Assembly: GCA_038501625.1 (NCBI GenBank)
Contig: JAZAYU010000911.1
Coordinates: forward strand, 1 to 64,000
DNA: 64,000 nucleotides
Origin: Corbicula japonica
Taxonomy: Eukaryota > Mollusca > Bivalvia > Venerida > Cyrenidae
Direction: 5' to 3'
The notes under the pieces were generated by a model. The model saw only the letters and a program-made list of their open reading frames with translations, did not search any database and had not been told where the DNA came from. Shown piece by piece: positions 1 through 11,481 of this stretch (position 1 is the first letter of the stretch; every line of letters starts with the position of its first letter). The position numbers and the translations under genes are program-made.

Positions 1-2
1 AG
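1..2 (+). other. Probable end of coiled-coil exon 2 of unit A with GC donor
   Basis: The window opens with AG followed by GCAGGT. In unit C the homologous point reads ATCAG then GCAAGT, and the bases that follow (ATTGAGGCATTCAGGATAAA here, and a similar stretch near 23590) also match. The exon body lies outside the window, so this rests on homology alone. Confidence 0.4.
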
Positions 3-3000
3 GCAGGTATTGAGGCATTCAGGATAAACATAATGCAGCATAGAACATAAGAAAGCAAACAGAATGTAAGGTTTTATCTATGAGGTCTTCTTGTGCGATT
101 ATTTATAAACTTAGATTATCAAGTACATTTTAATCATACCTTGTCCAATAATCTCTTACAAACTGCATCTTAACTTTTAAAGCTAATGCGTTTAATTTAG
201 TAAATTGAATTTGTACCAGAACTTGATTTGAAACAATTTATGCCAAAAAAAAAAACAACAACACAATTAGTCAAACATGATACAGCGTTGTTTATCTTCT
301 AATACACAGCTTTGATGATCGTATTAGATGAGCATTCTGTAAAGTCTATTTTTAATATTTTTATTAAATTTTCAATGACATTTTTTTATGTAATAATGTT
401 TTTGTATACGGCACTTTCAGTGAGAGTCACGAAAAAGAATGCAAACGTCTTTCCAGCCAGATTCGTGATCGTCAGCATCAGATTGAGTCAGCAAAGCCGA
501 CTTACCAATTACCAGGTGCTCTTGCGCAATTTCTAAATACTAAACGTTCAATACGTTATACTGAGCAACTTCAATTCTTAGGATTTTATTTATTAAATGG
601 CAAACTGCAGCGACATTGACGTAATTAAACTTATAATATGACAAAAATAAAAATACTGCGGCTTCTCATTTCATGCATAATTTTCCAGAGGTCACTGTTT
701 AATTCTAAAATTGCAAACACATTTTCTTTTCAGGACCTAATAACTTAGTTAATATGTAATCGTCTGGAATATTTTAATATAAAACTTGGTCATATATGAA
801 GCTGTATATATATGAATTCTCATTTATATAATTCTTAAGCATTCTGATAATCGGATGTATATAGATGGATATTGTACAACCATAAACATCTAGGAAAACA
901 TTCTTAAAACTTGTAAAGACTATACTCAATATCACTTACAAGCAGGCATAACAATCCTAGCTATTGTAAGTTCAAGTAATGTGTCAAGCAAACATGGCTA
1001 TCATTTTATTTTAATTCTGACTTCATCTCAAGATGAACATTTCAATGAAGAGAATAAAACATAGTGAACGTGTATTTGATTGAATGAAGGATATTAGATT
1101 GAATTCTCGTATGTAGAATCAGTTCTTAGTGCCGATTTGCTTTACTTAAGATTGACATTTTACATGTATATAATAAACTTTGATAAGAAGAATGTGTAAA
1201 TAAACAAATCCATCTGCCTCATAACATTTTGCAATAAGATAATTATACATTTGTATCTTATGGGCAATGCTATAATGATTCAAAATCTATGAAAATACCA
1301 ACCATTTCCTTTCGAAAAGGTCCGTTATATGTAACAACAAGTGAAGTTGTGAATTATGTTGTTTTCAAAAATTCAATAAAATAACTTTATTTTTTCTTTC
1401 TCCTTATAGATCCTCGAGCTGCAGTATTTGATGTCGGTAAAAAGGTAAAACGTACTGTCAAACCACTTAACGTGAGCCATATCATTATAGATCAAATATA
1501 AGTATGTATAATTAAAATACTAATTCTAAGCAGCGATCAGATCGACACGTGAATACATGTAATATTTCCCATAATTATGATTTATTAAAAAGAAATACAC
1601 GGATATATGAACAACTTGTTATTACAAGTTACATAAATTACAATTTGCTTAAAAAAATTGCTGCTCAACTGCTGCTGCTTCACTACTTCTTCTGTTTTCA
1701 ATCCAACGCCTACTGTAGTCAATTGTCATAGCTTTTGAATACAATTGTACTTTGATGGTCGTATGTTTTATTTTTACATTGTGTGGAATAATGTCTGCAC
1801 AAACTGAACAAATTAATACTTAATACTGTCATTACATCTTATGCCTGTAAAATGTTAAGACAGTAAATACTATTCGACTTCAATCTGGTTAATGCTGGTG
1901 TTTACACTAGGTAAATGGCATGGTGTAGGATAAGCGAATGGTACATGAATGATATGTCAAGACAGTTGGTCTCGTGTGCAAGGCGAGGGATATAGTCGAT
2001 GCTAGGTGAATAGTACATGTGTGATGTTTTGTATGAAGTTATTGTTGTTGTTGTTGTTTCTGTTATTGCTGCTGTTGCAAAATCCTAGAACTAATTTAAA
2101 TTACTACAAAAACTAAGTTACATTTAATAATAGATTCAAATGTTGTTATATTTAATATCGATGATAGTAAAAGGGAGTTCAGCGTTCGATAACTCAGTTG
2201 CGCTACATGTGTACTACTCACAATACTTATTATGCCAATTTATGTTTTGCCTTCCAGTGAAATATAGAACTTTCCCGGTGAAAGAAAAGTAGGAGTTTAA
2301 ATTTTTTAAACAGTGGAATGAATATCATTTTATTTTTACTGTATTTTCACCTACCCGAACACATTAACATTCTGTTGAGAACATTTAGATAACGGTTTGA
2401 AGTTTGGTTTTATGAAATAATGAGAAGTATATATAGACAAGATATTTTTTTACCATGCGATTTGATTTGTCACTGACCGTTCCAAGGCGGTAACCCCTCG
2501 GGTTCTCATTTTTGTTTATTGTTAGTGGTGTCTTTTTTGAAACTGATTATTTTATTAACCATGCTTTCTCCCCCTCTCTTCTTCTTGACTGTGTGGGGAG
2601 GCTGTTTTTTTTCTTAATGATGCGATTCCTGATATGCATATTTCACCTTTTTATGAAAGACTTGACAGATTTAAATAATTTTGGTACACAGGTGTAACGT
2701 CATAAGATACAGAACAAGTTCGATTTTTGGGGCTGGTGGGGTCAGTGTCAAGGTCACTGTTACTAAAATAGAAAAAATTCTTTCCGGATGATAAATCCTT
2801 AAAAGGCACCAAATAATTTAAAAATATTTGGTACACAGGTGTTACACCACAAAATACAGGTAAGGTTCGATTTTAGGGTTGGTGGGGTCAATGTCAAGGT
2901 CAGTAATACTTAAACTAGTAAAATGGTTTCCGGATTATAACTCATGAAATACTTCACAGATTAAATCCTTTTTGGGGACATAGATGTAACATGAGGAGAT

Positions 3001-4303
3001 TCAGGTTGAGTTCGACTTTGGGGCTTGTGGGGTCAATGTCAAGGTCACTCTTACTGAAAATAGGAAAACTGTTTCTGGACGATACATGTGTAACTAATGA
3101 AATATTTCATAGATTTAATGTTTTTTAGGACACAGATGTAACATTACAGGACAGGTTTTACTTTGGGGCCTGTGTGTTCAAGGTCAAGGTCACTGTTATT
3201 TTAACTTCAAAACTTCATTTCCACTCAGTAACTATAGCTAGGAATGAGATTCTTGAATGAAAATTGGTGTATTGGTGGTTTCTGTGAAGACGACTTTTAG
3301 AATTGAAAGTTAGGCCTGTGGGGTCAATGTCATTGTTACTAAAAATAGAAAAATGTTTATGCTCAATAACCGTAGTTCGGAATGAGATATTGTGATGGAG
3401 ATTGCTATACAGGAAGTGTCTGTGAAGACGAAACTTGGTATTGAAAATGGGCCTGGCGGGGTCAAGGTCACTGTTCACAGTTACTAAATATCGAAAAAAT
3501 GTTTCTGGAGGATTTCTAAATTATAAATCAAAGGCTTCACATATTTTAACATTTTTGGCACACAGTTGTTTGATAGAAATTAAGTAAAGGCCACTGTCAT
3601 TAACATATTCCAACCGTTTCTGCTCAATAAATTTAGAAGGAACGAGATGTTATGATAGACTTGTTGTGTATGTGCCTACTGTGTAGAAGACACTTTGGAT
3701 TGAAAGTGGGGCCACTGTGGTAAAGTTCTTTGTTACTAAATGTTAGGATAGAAAAAATATGCTAAATTACTTTAGTGAGGAATGAGATATTATGATGAAA
3801 CTTACTGTTTAGGTTGCTTATCTTTGAAGACTGCTTGGGATTGAAAGTAGTTGTGTGTGGTCAAGGTCAACGTCACTACTACATTTGTCCATGTTACTAG
3901 TGATAGTTATATTATGCCATGATTCTAAAAATTCCCAGTTCAAGTATCAAGCACACATGTGGGGGTATTAAATCGCTTTCAGTGATAATTCTAGTTACAG
4001 TGGTAAAGACAAATATCCACTTTTAGCAGCAAAACTATCAGTACCTTCTTTTACTTCTGCTGGTGCTTCTGCTTGAGAATATGTAGCAGCAGAGTATATT
4101 CCATCGCGTGCGTGTTACAAACTTAAAAAACACTCTCATAACAATTGCAAAATACTTTGCGTTCGTAAATTTGTTTTTTTAAGGGATGGACTGGTATTGT
4201 GACTGCTGTTGACCCGACAGGATATGTCGACGTACAATTGGATTGGGGCCAATCTCGCCGTTGTAAGGCAGGAGTTGCAGAGTACGATGTGAAACTGCTG
4301 TAA
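1..4303 (+). CDS. Coiled-coil / MIB-HERC2-like protein, unit A (5'-partial)
   Basis: Three complete exons are visible: 421-515, 1410-1471 and 4184-4303 (stop TAA at 4301). Bases 1-2 (AG before GCAGGT) are probably the last two bases of the preceding coiled-coil exon, because the same sequence follows that exon in unit C. Splice phases join cleanly: AG|T, then CCA G|AT CCT, then phase 0. The 421-515 exon gives a charged stretch (SESHEKECKRLSSQIRDRQ). The last two exons give DPRAAVFDVGKKVKR and GWTGIVTAVDPTGYVDVQLD, ending in YDVKLL. The G-[KR]-V, GTV-like, GYVDV and Y-x-V-x-LL pattern resembles the MIB/HERC2 domain of Mind-bomb and HERC2 ubiquitin ligases, but the central DQDGG part is missing. 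The WDNG motif of the sister genes is DWGQ here. The 2.7-kb last intron carries AGGTCA-type repeats. Function is unknown; a protein-interaction role is inference. Confidence 0.6.
2670..3890. repeat. Diverged tandem repeat with AGGTCA motifs (intron of unit A)
   Basis: Seven or more diverged units of about 100-170 bp follow one another. They are recognisable by GTGGGGTCA, TGTCAAGGTCACTGTTACT, AAATAGAAAAA, TTTCTGG, GGAATGAGATATT and TTTGGTACACAG. The AGGTCA hexamer, the nuclear-receptor half-site, recurs once per unit, sometimes extended to TCAAGGTCA. Small frames on both strands here are by-products of the repeat. The array sits in the last intron of unit A. Confidence 0.8.
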
Positions 4304-5500
4304 ACAGACTCTTGTTGCCAATATTGTTACATACCTTAACACTCAACAAGTGATAACACTCAACAAGTGATAACTTGTTGACTTATGTAATAATTTACTG
4401 TACATCGATGTTTATCTGACATTATAAAACACTGTCTTACATGTCGACGTGAAGTGGGTTGGCGCAATAATAACCCAGACACTTATTGCGAGGATTTCTT
4501 CAAATCTCGATACTCGTCAATTGATGACATTCATTGTGGCTGTGATTAACTGTGCACAAATTGCACGCATATTAATGCCATTTAAAACCTGTCGCCGCAT
4601 AGCGGGATTACCGCTGATATGGCAGTAATAACTGGAAGCTGGTAACGTGTACAAAACGTAATGCACTGTGTGATACACAATGAACTGCTGTTAATAGACA
4701 CTTGTTGCAATGGTGCCGCATAGTGGCATGATGGCTAATATGGCAATAATTACAAGGAGCTAGTATCGTGTACATATACTATCTGATACTGCTGTTAATG
4801 GACACTTGTTGCAATAATTAAATATAGACATAATATTGTGAAGTTGCATGTCCGTCCGCCCGCCCGTCCGTCCGTCCGTCCGTCTGTCTGTCTGTCTGTT
4901 ACTACATGATTGTCTTAATTGGATTCAGAACTATGACGTTAACAAATCAGTCCGATATATATCTTTTATTTCAATAGAAAATTGATTACAAATTTATGTA
5001 ATAGGTCATACCTATTGAATTTGACATTCTTTATAATTATAATTTCTTTTTCGCTAAAATCTTCATTTATTAAGGTTTGTATAGCCTGTATAATTAGTCA
5101 TAGCCTCATTTAGATGACAACATCGATTTAACGTTAACTTAGTATTATTAGTTGCATTCAGATTACGGATTATCCAAATAATAATGCGACGTATCAGGTA
5201 TTCCTCGGTTTAAATAAATGCACTTTTATTTGAAAAAAGCACAAGGTAGTGGATGTATATATGTGACTATTTTTTGACATCAAGTTCAAATAATAATCGA
5301 TAAACCAATATTTCTGACAATGTGCATCAATTTTACCGAATTTGATTTCAGTATTTGCTGACAGTATAAATCAATGTCAAATAGTTTTGTTTTTTGACAC
5401 TAAGTACTCGTACGGAGAAAATAATGTAATCTTAACAGATCTAACTAAGTTAGATACGTCCCTTTTGCAATCAAATAACTATTCGCCCCTTCAATGTCAA
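4304..5500. other. 3' flank of unit A with exon-tail relics; no gene
   Basis: Sequence like the end of the final exon recurs downstream of the stop. GTCGACGTGAAGTGGG is at about 4443. The stop-codon neighbourhood CTGCTGTTAATAGACACTTG appears near 4685 and, slightly changed, near 4790. These look like decayed local duplicates of the exon-5 tail. A GTCC/GTCT run lies at 4851-4900. The rest is AT-rich with no coding signal. Confidence 0.55.
4851..4900. repeat. (GTCC)n/(GTCT)n microsatellite
   Basis: A run of GTCC units passes into GTCT units. In molluscs such runs often sit at the end of dispersed tandem repeats; the mirror-image GGAC run is at 15817-15851. Confidence 0.9.
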
Positions 5501-6420
5501 TGAACAGATCAACGCTTGTTACGACCATGAATTGAACAGCAAATAAACTGAAAAGTAAAGAATCTGCCTTTTGAAGATCACGAATCACGAACTGTTTGTC
5601 CAAAAGCTGTTTATAAACATATCTGCCACAACTGAAACATGAATAGCACCACTAATCCTCTGCATAAAGAACGATCAGATCCTCCTCTACTGTAAACATG
5701 ATAAACTCCGCTCATCCTTGCAAACATAAGGAACAGATCTGCTCCTACCTCAAACAAGAAAAGGATAGCTCGCAGAATGCGTAAATGGGACAGATTCGCT
5801 CCTGTGCTTCGCCCATCCCCTGCTAGAACAAGGAACATTATACTCTAACAATATTCCTATTGTGAACATGAATAGTGTGGCCCGTTTATTGAGTAAACAA
5901 GGAAAAGTTTCGCTCCTACTGTAAATAAAACTAGATCTTCCAATCTCCTGCGAAATCTTATAATCGATCCGATCCGACTGTAAAAATGAATTGCTCCGCA
6001 TATTTCCTGTGAAAACTAGCAGCAGACTCGCTCTTACTATTAACATGAAAAATAAATCCATCCAACTCCTCAATAAACAAGCAAACAAATCCGTTCCCAC
6101 CGTAAATAAAAACACTTCATCTCGTCCCCTGCATAGCTTGGAGAAGATTAATTCTACTGAATAGCTCCATTCATTCTTTGCCTAATCTAGGAGTAGACAG
6201 TCTACTACTGTTAACATGAATAGCTCCACCCTTCCCCTGAAAAATCTACTGTAAACATGAACATACTTCTGCCTCAACTAGGGACGGATCTTTGGTCTTT
6301 CGCATCATCTATGTAAACTAGGAGTAGAAATGTTATTGTTAAACTGTAAAGTTTAAGACGACGCGCACCATAAGTCCCCTCCATAAACTGCGAACCGATT
6401 CACTCTGAAAAAGTAGAACG
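5500..6420. repeat. Degenerate minisatellite upstream of unit B
   Basis: Loosely repeated units carry ACTGTAAACATGAATAGCTC, CTCCGCTCATCC, CCCTGCATAAAC and GGAACAGATC. The period is irregular, roughly 55-80 bp. The same phrases open the array at 20030-21430 upstream of unit C, so both arrays derive from one sequence that accompanied the gene duplication. Frames on the minus strand here are repeat artefacts. Confidence 0.75.
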
Positions 6421-7164
6421 TTTTAAAAATATGAGGCTCAGATTTTTATCAACGAGATCAATATAAATGTATATCGATAAAATCTTGTTTTGATCGCCAA
6501 TGCTTTAAAGTGAACGTTTCCGTATTACAAGGTGATAGAGGTACATGTAACAATGAAAAATAACTAATCTGGCTGTCGTTAAACATTAAAAAAAAACAAC
6601 AAAAATTACTTCTGAAATAATAATAATTTCTGAAAATATACTAACGCGATATCGATATTTCAAATGCTAGTTTTTGTTTAAATAATTCGGCCATTTTTAT
6701 AACACGAATTGTGATTATGTTACTTAAACCCTTTATTCAAAATATCTAATGAACAGCTTACACAATTTCAAAAGAAATTCGATCAATGCTATACATGTAT
6801 GCTCATATATACACAAATGATACTTTATCGTCTTGTTATCCCCCTTTGATGTTATAAACCATTTGCAAGGTCGTTTTCAAACACGAATTAACATGTTTAA
6901 ATGCATGCACTACTTTAACTTTTAATCAATGCAAATAAATCACCAAACACGAAATTGTTTTATGTATTTGTATGTATGGATTTAACAAGTGTTTATACAG
7001 TACTGTACATTATCACAATGGATTTGTATTAATTCGCAGTTTAGAGAAATCAAAATCGAAACTAGTGTCCTAAATTTGTCTAAACATATTATTTTCCAAA
7101 AATGAAACGTTTATCAATGGAGCGATTAGTGTAAAATCACATTATTTCAACAAATATATTTCAG
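6421..7164. other. AT-rich upstream flank, no gene seen
   Basis: No coding signal. The stretch ends in a polypyrimidine-poor but acceptable acceptor (ATATTTCAG, 7156-7164) just before the TRIM-like start. This suggests a 5' untranslated exon further upstream whose position I cannot see. Confidence 0.4.
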
Positions 7165-7440
7165 TGAGAAAACCTAATAGAAAATGGAAGTTGATGGAAA
7201 ACGCTTAGACGATGATACCGTGTCTGAACTTTGTGAACCATGCCAGGAAGGAAACGTGTCAACACAAGCTGACGGATACTGTATTGACTGTAAGGAGTAT
7301 ATGTGCCAGGCATGTTTTCAAAATCACGTGAAAATGAAGGTATTGAAAAATCACGTGTTAGGAGCTGTTGATGCAGGGCGAAATCTAGGAACAAAGTCAC
7401 AGGTAGAAAAATGTAAGAAACATCAAACAGAAAATATCAA

Positions 7441-8474
7441 AATAGATGAAAAGGGAACTTTGAAAGCCACCGAACACGACAAATATGAAAGTACTGCAGG
7501 CTCGGTTTGATTGAGCCTGTTCATGGGCAGTAATAGAAATGCTTATCACTGCCCACGCCGCCTAGCCCCGGGTTGAGCGCAACTCAGTAATTACACCATT
7601 AAATTGTACAATTTCGATCCATCCCAAACGATGGTATGCATATGGCGGTGAACATGGAACCTTCAATGAGGTATTTTCAGATTAATACCATTCCATGTTC
7701 AGCGGCGTATGGTCCCCAGATAAAATAATGTGTTTGCCCTAAACGAGAAAACAATGGGCGGAACTAAACAGAATAGAATTTTGACAGGGGATCTTAGAAT
7801 ACAAATCCTGCATATCACAGACTACGCCAAAGGCAAAATTTAAAAAGCAGGAAGTATATCCTTGGGGGTGATTGGACAATATCCAACTCAATATTAGCTG
7901 GGATATTGAAACCACCTATCTATAAACTGGCCGAAATATTAAAACAAAGGAATTTTAGAAGTACTATAAACATAGTACATAAGTATCGTGCTCAACGACC
8001 TTCAAAGGACGTAACTGATAACAGCACTGATTGAATGTACGGGGAGACTTTTTACAGCCGCCACACGGCACAAATAACGCTACTGTGATATTGAAATAGA
8101 TGAAAAGGGAACTTTGAAAGCCACCGAACACGACAAATATGAAAGTACTGCAGGCTCGGTTTGATTGAGCCTGTTCATGGGCAGTAATAGAAATGCTTAT
8201 CACTGCCCACGCCGCCTAGCCCCGGGTTGAGCGCAACTCAGTAATTACTTCATTAAATAGTACAATTTCGATCCATCCCAAACGATGGTATGCATATGGC
8301 GGTGAACATGGAACCTTCAATGAGGTATTTTCAGATTAATACCATTCCATGTTCAGCGGCGTATGGTCCCCAGATAAAATAATGTGTTTGCCCTAAACGA
8401 GAAAACAATGGGCGGAACTAAACAGAATAGAATTTTGACAGGGGATCTTAGAATACAAATCATGCATATCACAG
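7441..8474 (+). mobile_element. Non-autonomous insertion with 380-bp direct terminal repeats, inside the B-box gene
   Basis: Flanked by the 7-bp direct repeat ATATCAA (7434-7440 and 8475-8481), exactly where the B-box frame is interrupted. The two ends, 7441-7820 and 8095-8474, are near-identical 380-bp direct repeats around a 274-bp middle. That is an LTR-like plan, but the ends are not TG...CA and I see no primer-binding site or polypurine tract. A dimerised short element is therefore an equal possibility. Each repeat contains CAGGCTC/GAGCCTG and a longer dyad (TGAACATGGAA...TTCCATGTTCA). No protein is encoded. Confidence 0.7.
7639..7712. repeat. Imperfect palindrome inside the insertion
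   Basis: CATATGGCGGTGAACATGGAA is mirrored by TTCCATGTTCAGCGGCGTATG with a short loop. The second direct repeat (8291-8366) and the copy near 34181-34256 keep it. Confidence 0.75.
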
Positions 8475-9105
8475 ATATCAAGTATTACTGCTGCAACCAT
8501 GATTTAGTCGGATGTGGGGACTGTATTGTTTCTTACCATCAAAAATGCGAAACTAAATTCATAAGAGATTTAGCAAAGAACTTTGAAGATAGTTCTGACT
8601 TTAAGAATATTTTAAAAGAGGTGGACAATTTGGAAGAACCAAAAAACCGAAGTCGAAGTATCTCTCGAAAGAAATAGAAAAGACAATACAGAATGGCATG
8701 ACAAAGCAATACAAGAAATACAACAAAATCGGGCTAAGATCAGCACTTGGATAGAAAACGTTACGTCAAAGGTAGAAGCAGAGGAGATGGAACTATGGAA
8801 AGAAAATAAAACGGTACTGTCCAAGCTTGAGGATTGGATAAAAATAATCAGTGACATGATTAATAAGGTTAGAGATGAAATAAGCATTGAAAAGTAGAAG
8901 GGTGAAAACTTGTTTATCCGTGTGATTGAATGCAAATCTGAAATAAGCGAGTTCGCCATGAAAAGTGTGCCTGAAATCAAATCAAGTTTAGAAATTCAAT
9001 CTTTTACATTTGAACCAAATCAAAACCTGCTCGTACTTACAAAGTCAGCAAATCTTGGATTGATCAAAGTCGATGGCAAAAATGCATCTTCCAATTCATG
9101 TACAG

Positions 9106-11481
9106 GTAGCGTACTATTTTGTTTATGATCTGTGCAAATGAAAGAGCTTTAAACTCATATGGTTGCGAACATAAGGGTCCGGAAAGGTGTTTCGGCGGTG
9201 TGGCCCTTTTAGAACTAAACTTATTTCTGATATTATCTGATATTATATAAACCAACAAAGGCATGGAGCGTAACAATTCGAAATTTTTCAAACGTATATC
9301 TATATTTTGGACAAAATATATTTTGTCACTTGGAGCTCCCATCATGAGTCACGTGACCACGTGCGACAGGCGAGTCATAATGACCCTTCTTATTGGTTAA
9401 GAAAGTTGAGTCAAGAAAGTCTTAAACAGATGAAATGCTCTATATACAAAATCAGGTGATTCATGATGGCAGGTACTTATGACATGTGTGCATCATTTGA
9501 GAATTTCGATGAACACTATAGGGATTATGTAATGTTTCGGAATAGATTTTTGGTAAGCAAAACGATTTTGTGCAGGCTATTTCCCCCATTTTTCCATTGG
9601 TGTCCGTTTTCACAATTTAGCACCTGAAAATCGCTGTTGCGACGTCTTGATGGACTAAAAAAGTTCAGTTTGTGAGTCAATCCAATGAGTAATAATATTT
9701 TATGAAAAAAAAGGTTTGGAGTTGACACACAATGTTGATGTTTACTATTAATTGAAAGAGGTGTATAGTTCAAATACAAATAGTAAATTATTTTCTTTCC
9801 AAAAAGGCACACCGCTCCACATAAACACTGTCCCTGTCCGCTATGGTGGCAAAAGAAGTCCTAAACAACACAATTATAGATTGAGATATTGAAATGAGAA
9901 CTATCTTTGTCTGTAGGAAACTATTTTTAATACATGGAAATTTATCTCTTTCAGGACCTCAAGCTGAAAATGTAACAGCTGGTGAGAAAGGTACAGTGAG
10001 GTGAGAAACTATCATAGGTAACATAGGTAACATATAACGTATAATCTTTTACGTTATGTTTGTCAATTATCATTTCAGATGAAATGTGATTTACCGACAT
10101 AGTGTTTCATGTAACAATCTGAACACAAGTCATTTAAATGTATTTAATTGATTGCAAGAGTAATTTCTACAATAATTATGCATTTTCAGTCTGTAAAGTA
10201 AAATTCATGTTTCAGTTTGATTACGATATATACAACATTAAGCGTTTCGTCTAAACAATACAAATAAAGAAGGACATTTTATTTGTATCGATATTTGGTT
10301 CTGAAGGCTAAATATTTTAAGTTAAATGAGTTCATACCATAATTACGAGTAGAGCCAAAAAATGACTTAGCACGTGTTAATACATGTAGCAAAGTATTTA
10401 AACGGATCTCATGTTTGAAATCTGTATGATAATTATACTGAAACGGGATCTTCTGAAATGATTTCAAATTAATACAATACACAGATTGTGGAGATATGAA
10501 ATGGAGCATGGTTTTACAATAATCAGTTTCAAAATGGACGCAATTAACGAAAGTGAGAACCCGATGGGTTACCGCATTGGAACGGTCAGTGGAAAAATAA
10601 TTTGCCACTGGGGGTTTAAACCAGGTTCTAGGGTGCACAATCCTAACACTTGCTAAATAATTTGCCACTGGGGGTTTAAACTAAGTTCTAGGGTGCACCA
10701 ACCTCACACTTGCACCAAACATCACAGGTGTTCGTATCACAAAACAAGTACAAGTCTTCTTGGTGAAATAACTCCAACCCACCCTTCGGCTCAACAATGT
10801 TGCATGCAAAAGCACACAAACATATAAAGTATAAGAAGCTAATACCATTGCAAAGCCAAAGGGCGGGTAATGATATTAGCACATGGAGTAAAATCAGCGA
10901 GAACACGATGACAGGGATAAAAGAAACGGATCGAGCTTCTAGGGTCTTTTAAGAAAATATTTTTTTCTATAAATCGTCATAAACCATTAAACCCCTGCCA
11001 CAGTCGTGCAACCAAAAAGGTAAAACATTTTTGCATACGTTGTTGAATTTTGTTGTTACTGCGCAATATTGTTTGTCCTACATGTATTATTCAAAACGTC
11101 GTAACTTATACTTATTTATTTATAATTTTTATCAGAACATAAGTTATTGTGAGTGCATGCAAATTGTCATTGTGTCTTCAATTTAAAATTCACTAATGCA
11201 AAAGCTTTATCTGAAAAAAACAACAACATGTAACTGTTCTGAAACCCACTTTTCTACACGACAAACTAAGTTAAAACAATAAAGACATATGCACAATTTT
11301 TTAAAACAGAAGTTGTAATAATCACACACAATAATACGAGATGCAAAAACAACATACTATTAAAAAGTTTGTATGAGCACAAATAAAATGTTTGTATAAG
11401 CACCACAAAGAAAACATATGATAATTAGTTTTGTAATATGACACTTTATAATACGTTTTCTCTTACTATTATTACATGTAG
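9106..11481. other. Intronic/intergenic stretch between TRIM relic and unit B
   Basis: Apart from the candidate exon at 9955-10000 no coding signal is seen. A perfect GTCACGTGAC palindrome followed by CACGTG lies near 9350-9363. A two-copy 60-bp tandem repeat lies at 10597-10713. Whether the TRIM-relic exons were ever spliced to unit B is doubtful: the 9955-10000 exon ends in phase 2, while the first coiled-coil exon needs phase 0. Confidence 0.4.
10597..10713. repeat. 60-bp tandem duplication
   Basis: TTTGCCACTGGGGGTTTAAA occurs at 10601 and again at 10661, followed both times by TTCTAGGGTGCAC and ACACTTGC, so the period is exactly 60 bp. Confidence 0.9.

Larger units (their letters stand above)
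7165..10000 (+). pseudogene. Broken B-box / TRIM-like gene
   Basis: The start ATG is at 7184, 20 bases after an acceptor AG. The frame opens MEVDGKRLDDD. The first B-box zinc finger follows at about residues 18-58 (CEPC, GYCIDC, CQACF, NHV). The second B-box starts KCKKHQTENIK and is cut at 7440. It resumes at 8482 with YYCCNHDLVGCGDC and YHQKC, followed by a coiled-coil region. Between the halves lies a ~1.03-kb insertion flanked by ATATCAA. A single-base frameshift lies near 8630-8645, at an A-run after NLEEP. The other frame then carries DNTEWHDKAIQEIQQNRAK and on to a stop at 8895-8897. Family-like sequence continues past that stop to a donor at 9105/9106. A short exon, 9955-10000 (PQAENVTAGEKG), fits in phase. 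Intact family members are cytoplasmic TRIM-type proteins without a RING here. Three independent lesions make this a pseudogene. Confidence 0.8.

Noticed and set aside
7441..8474. Reading 7441-8474 as an intron of the B-box gene
   Set aside because: The left edge has no donor and the right edge no convincing acceptor, while a 7-bp direct repeat flanks the segment as in an insertion.
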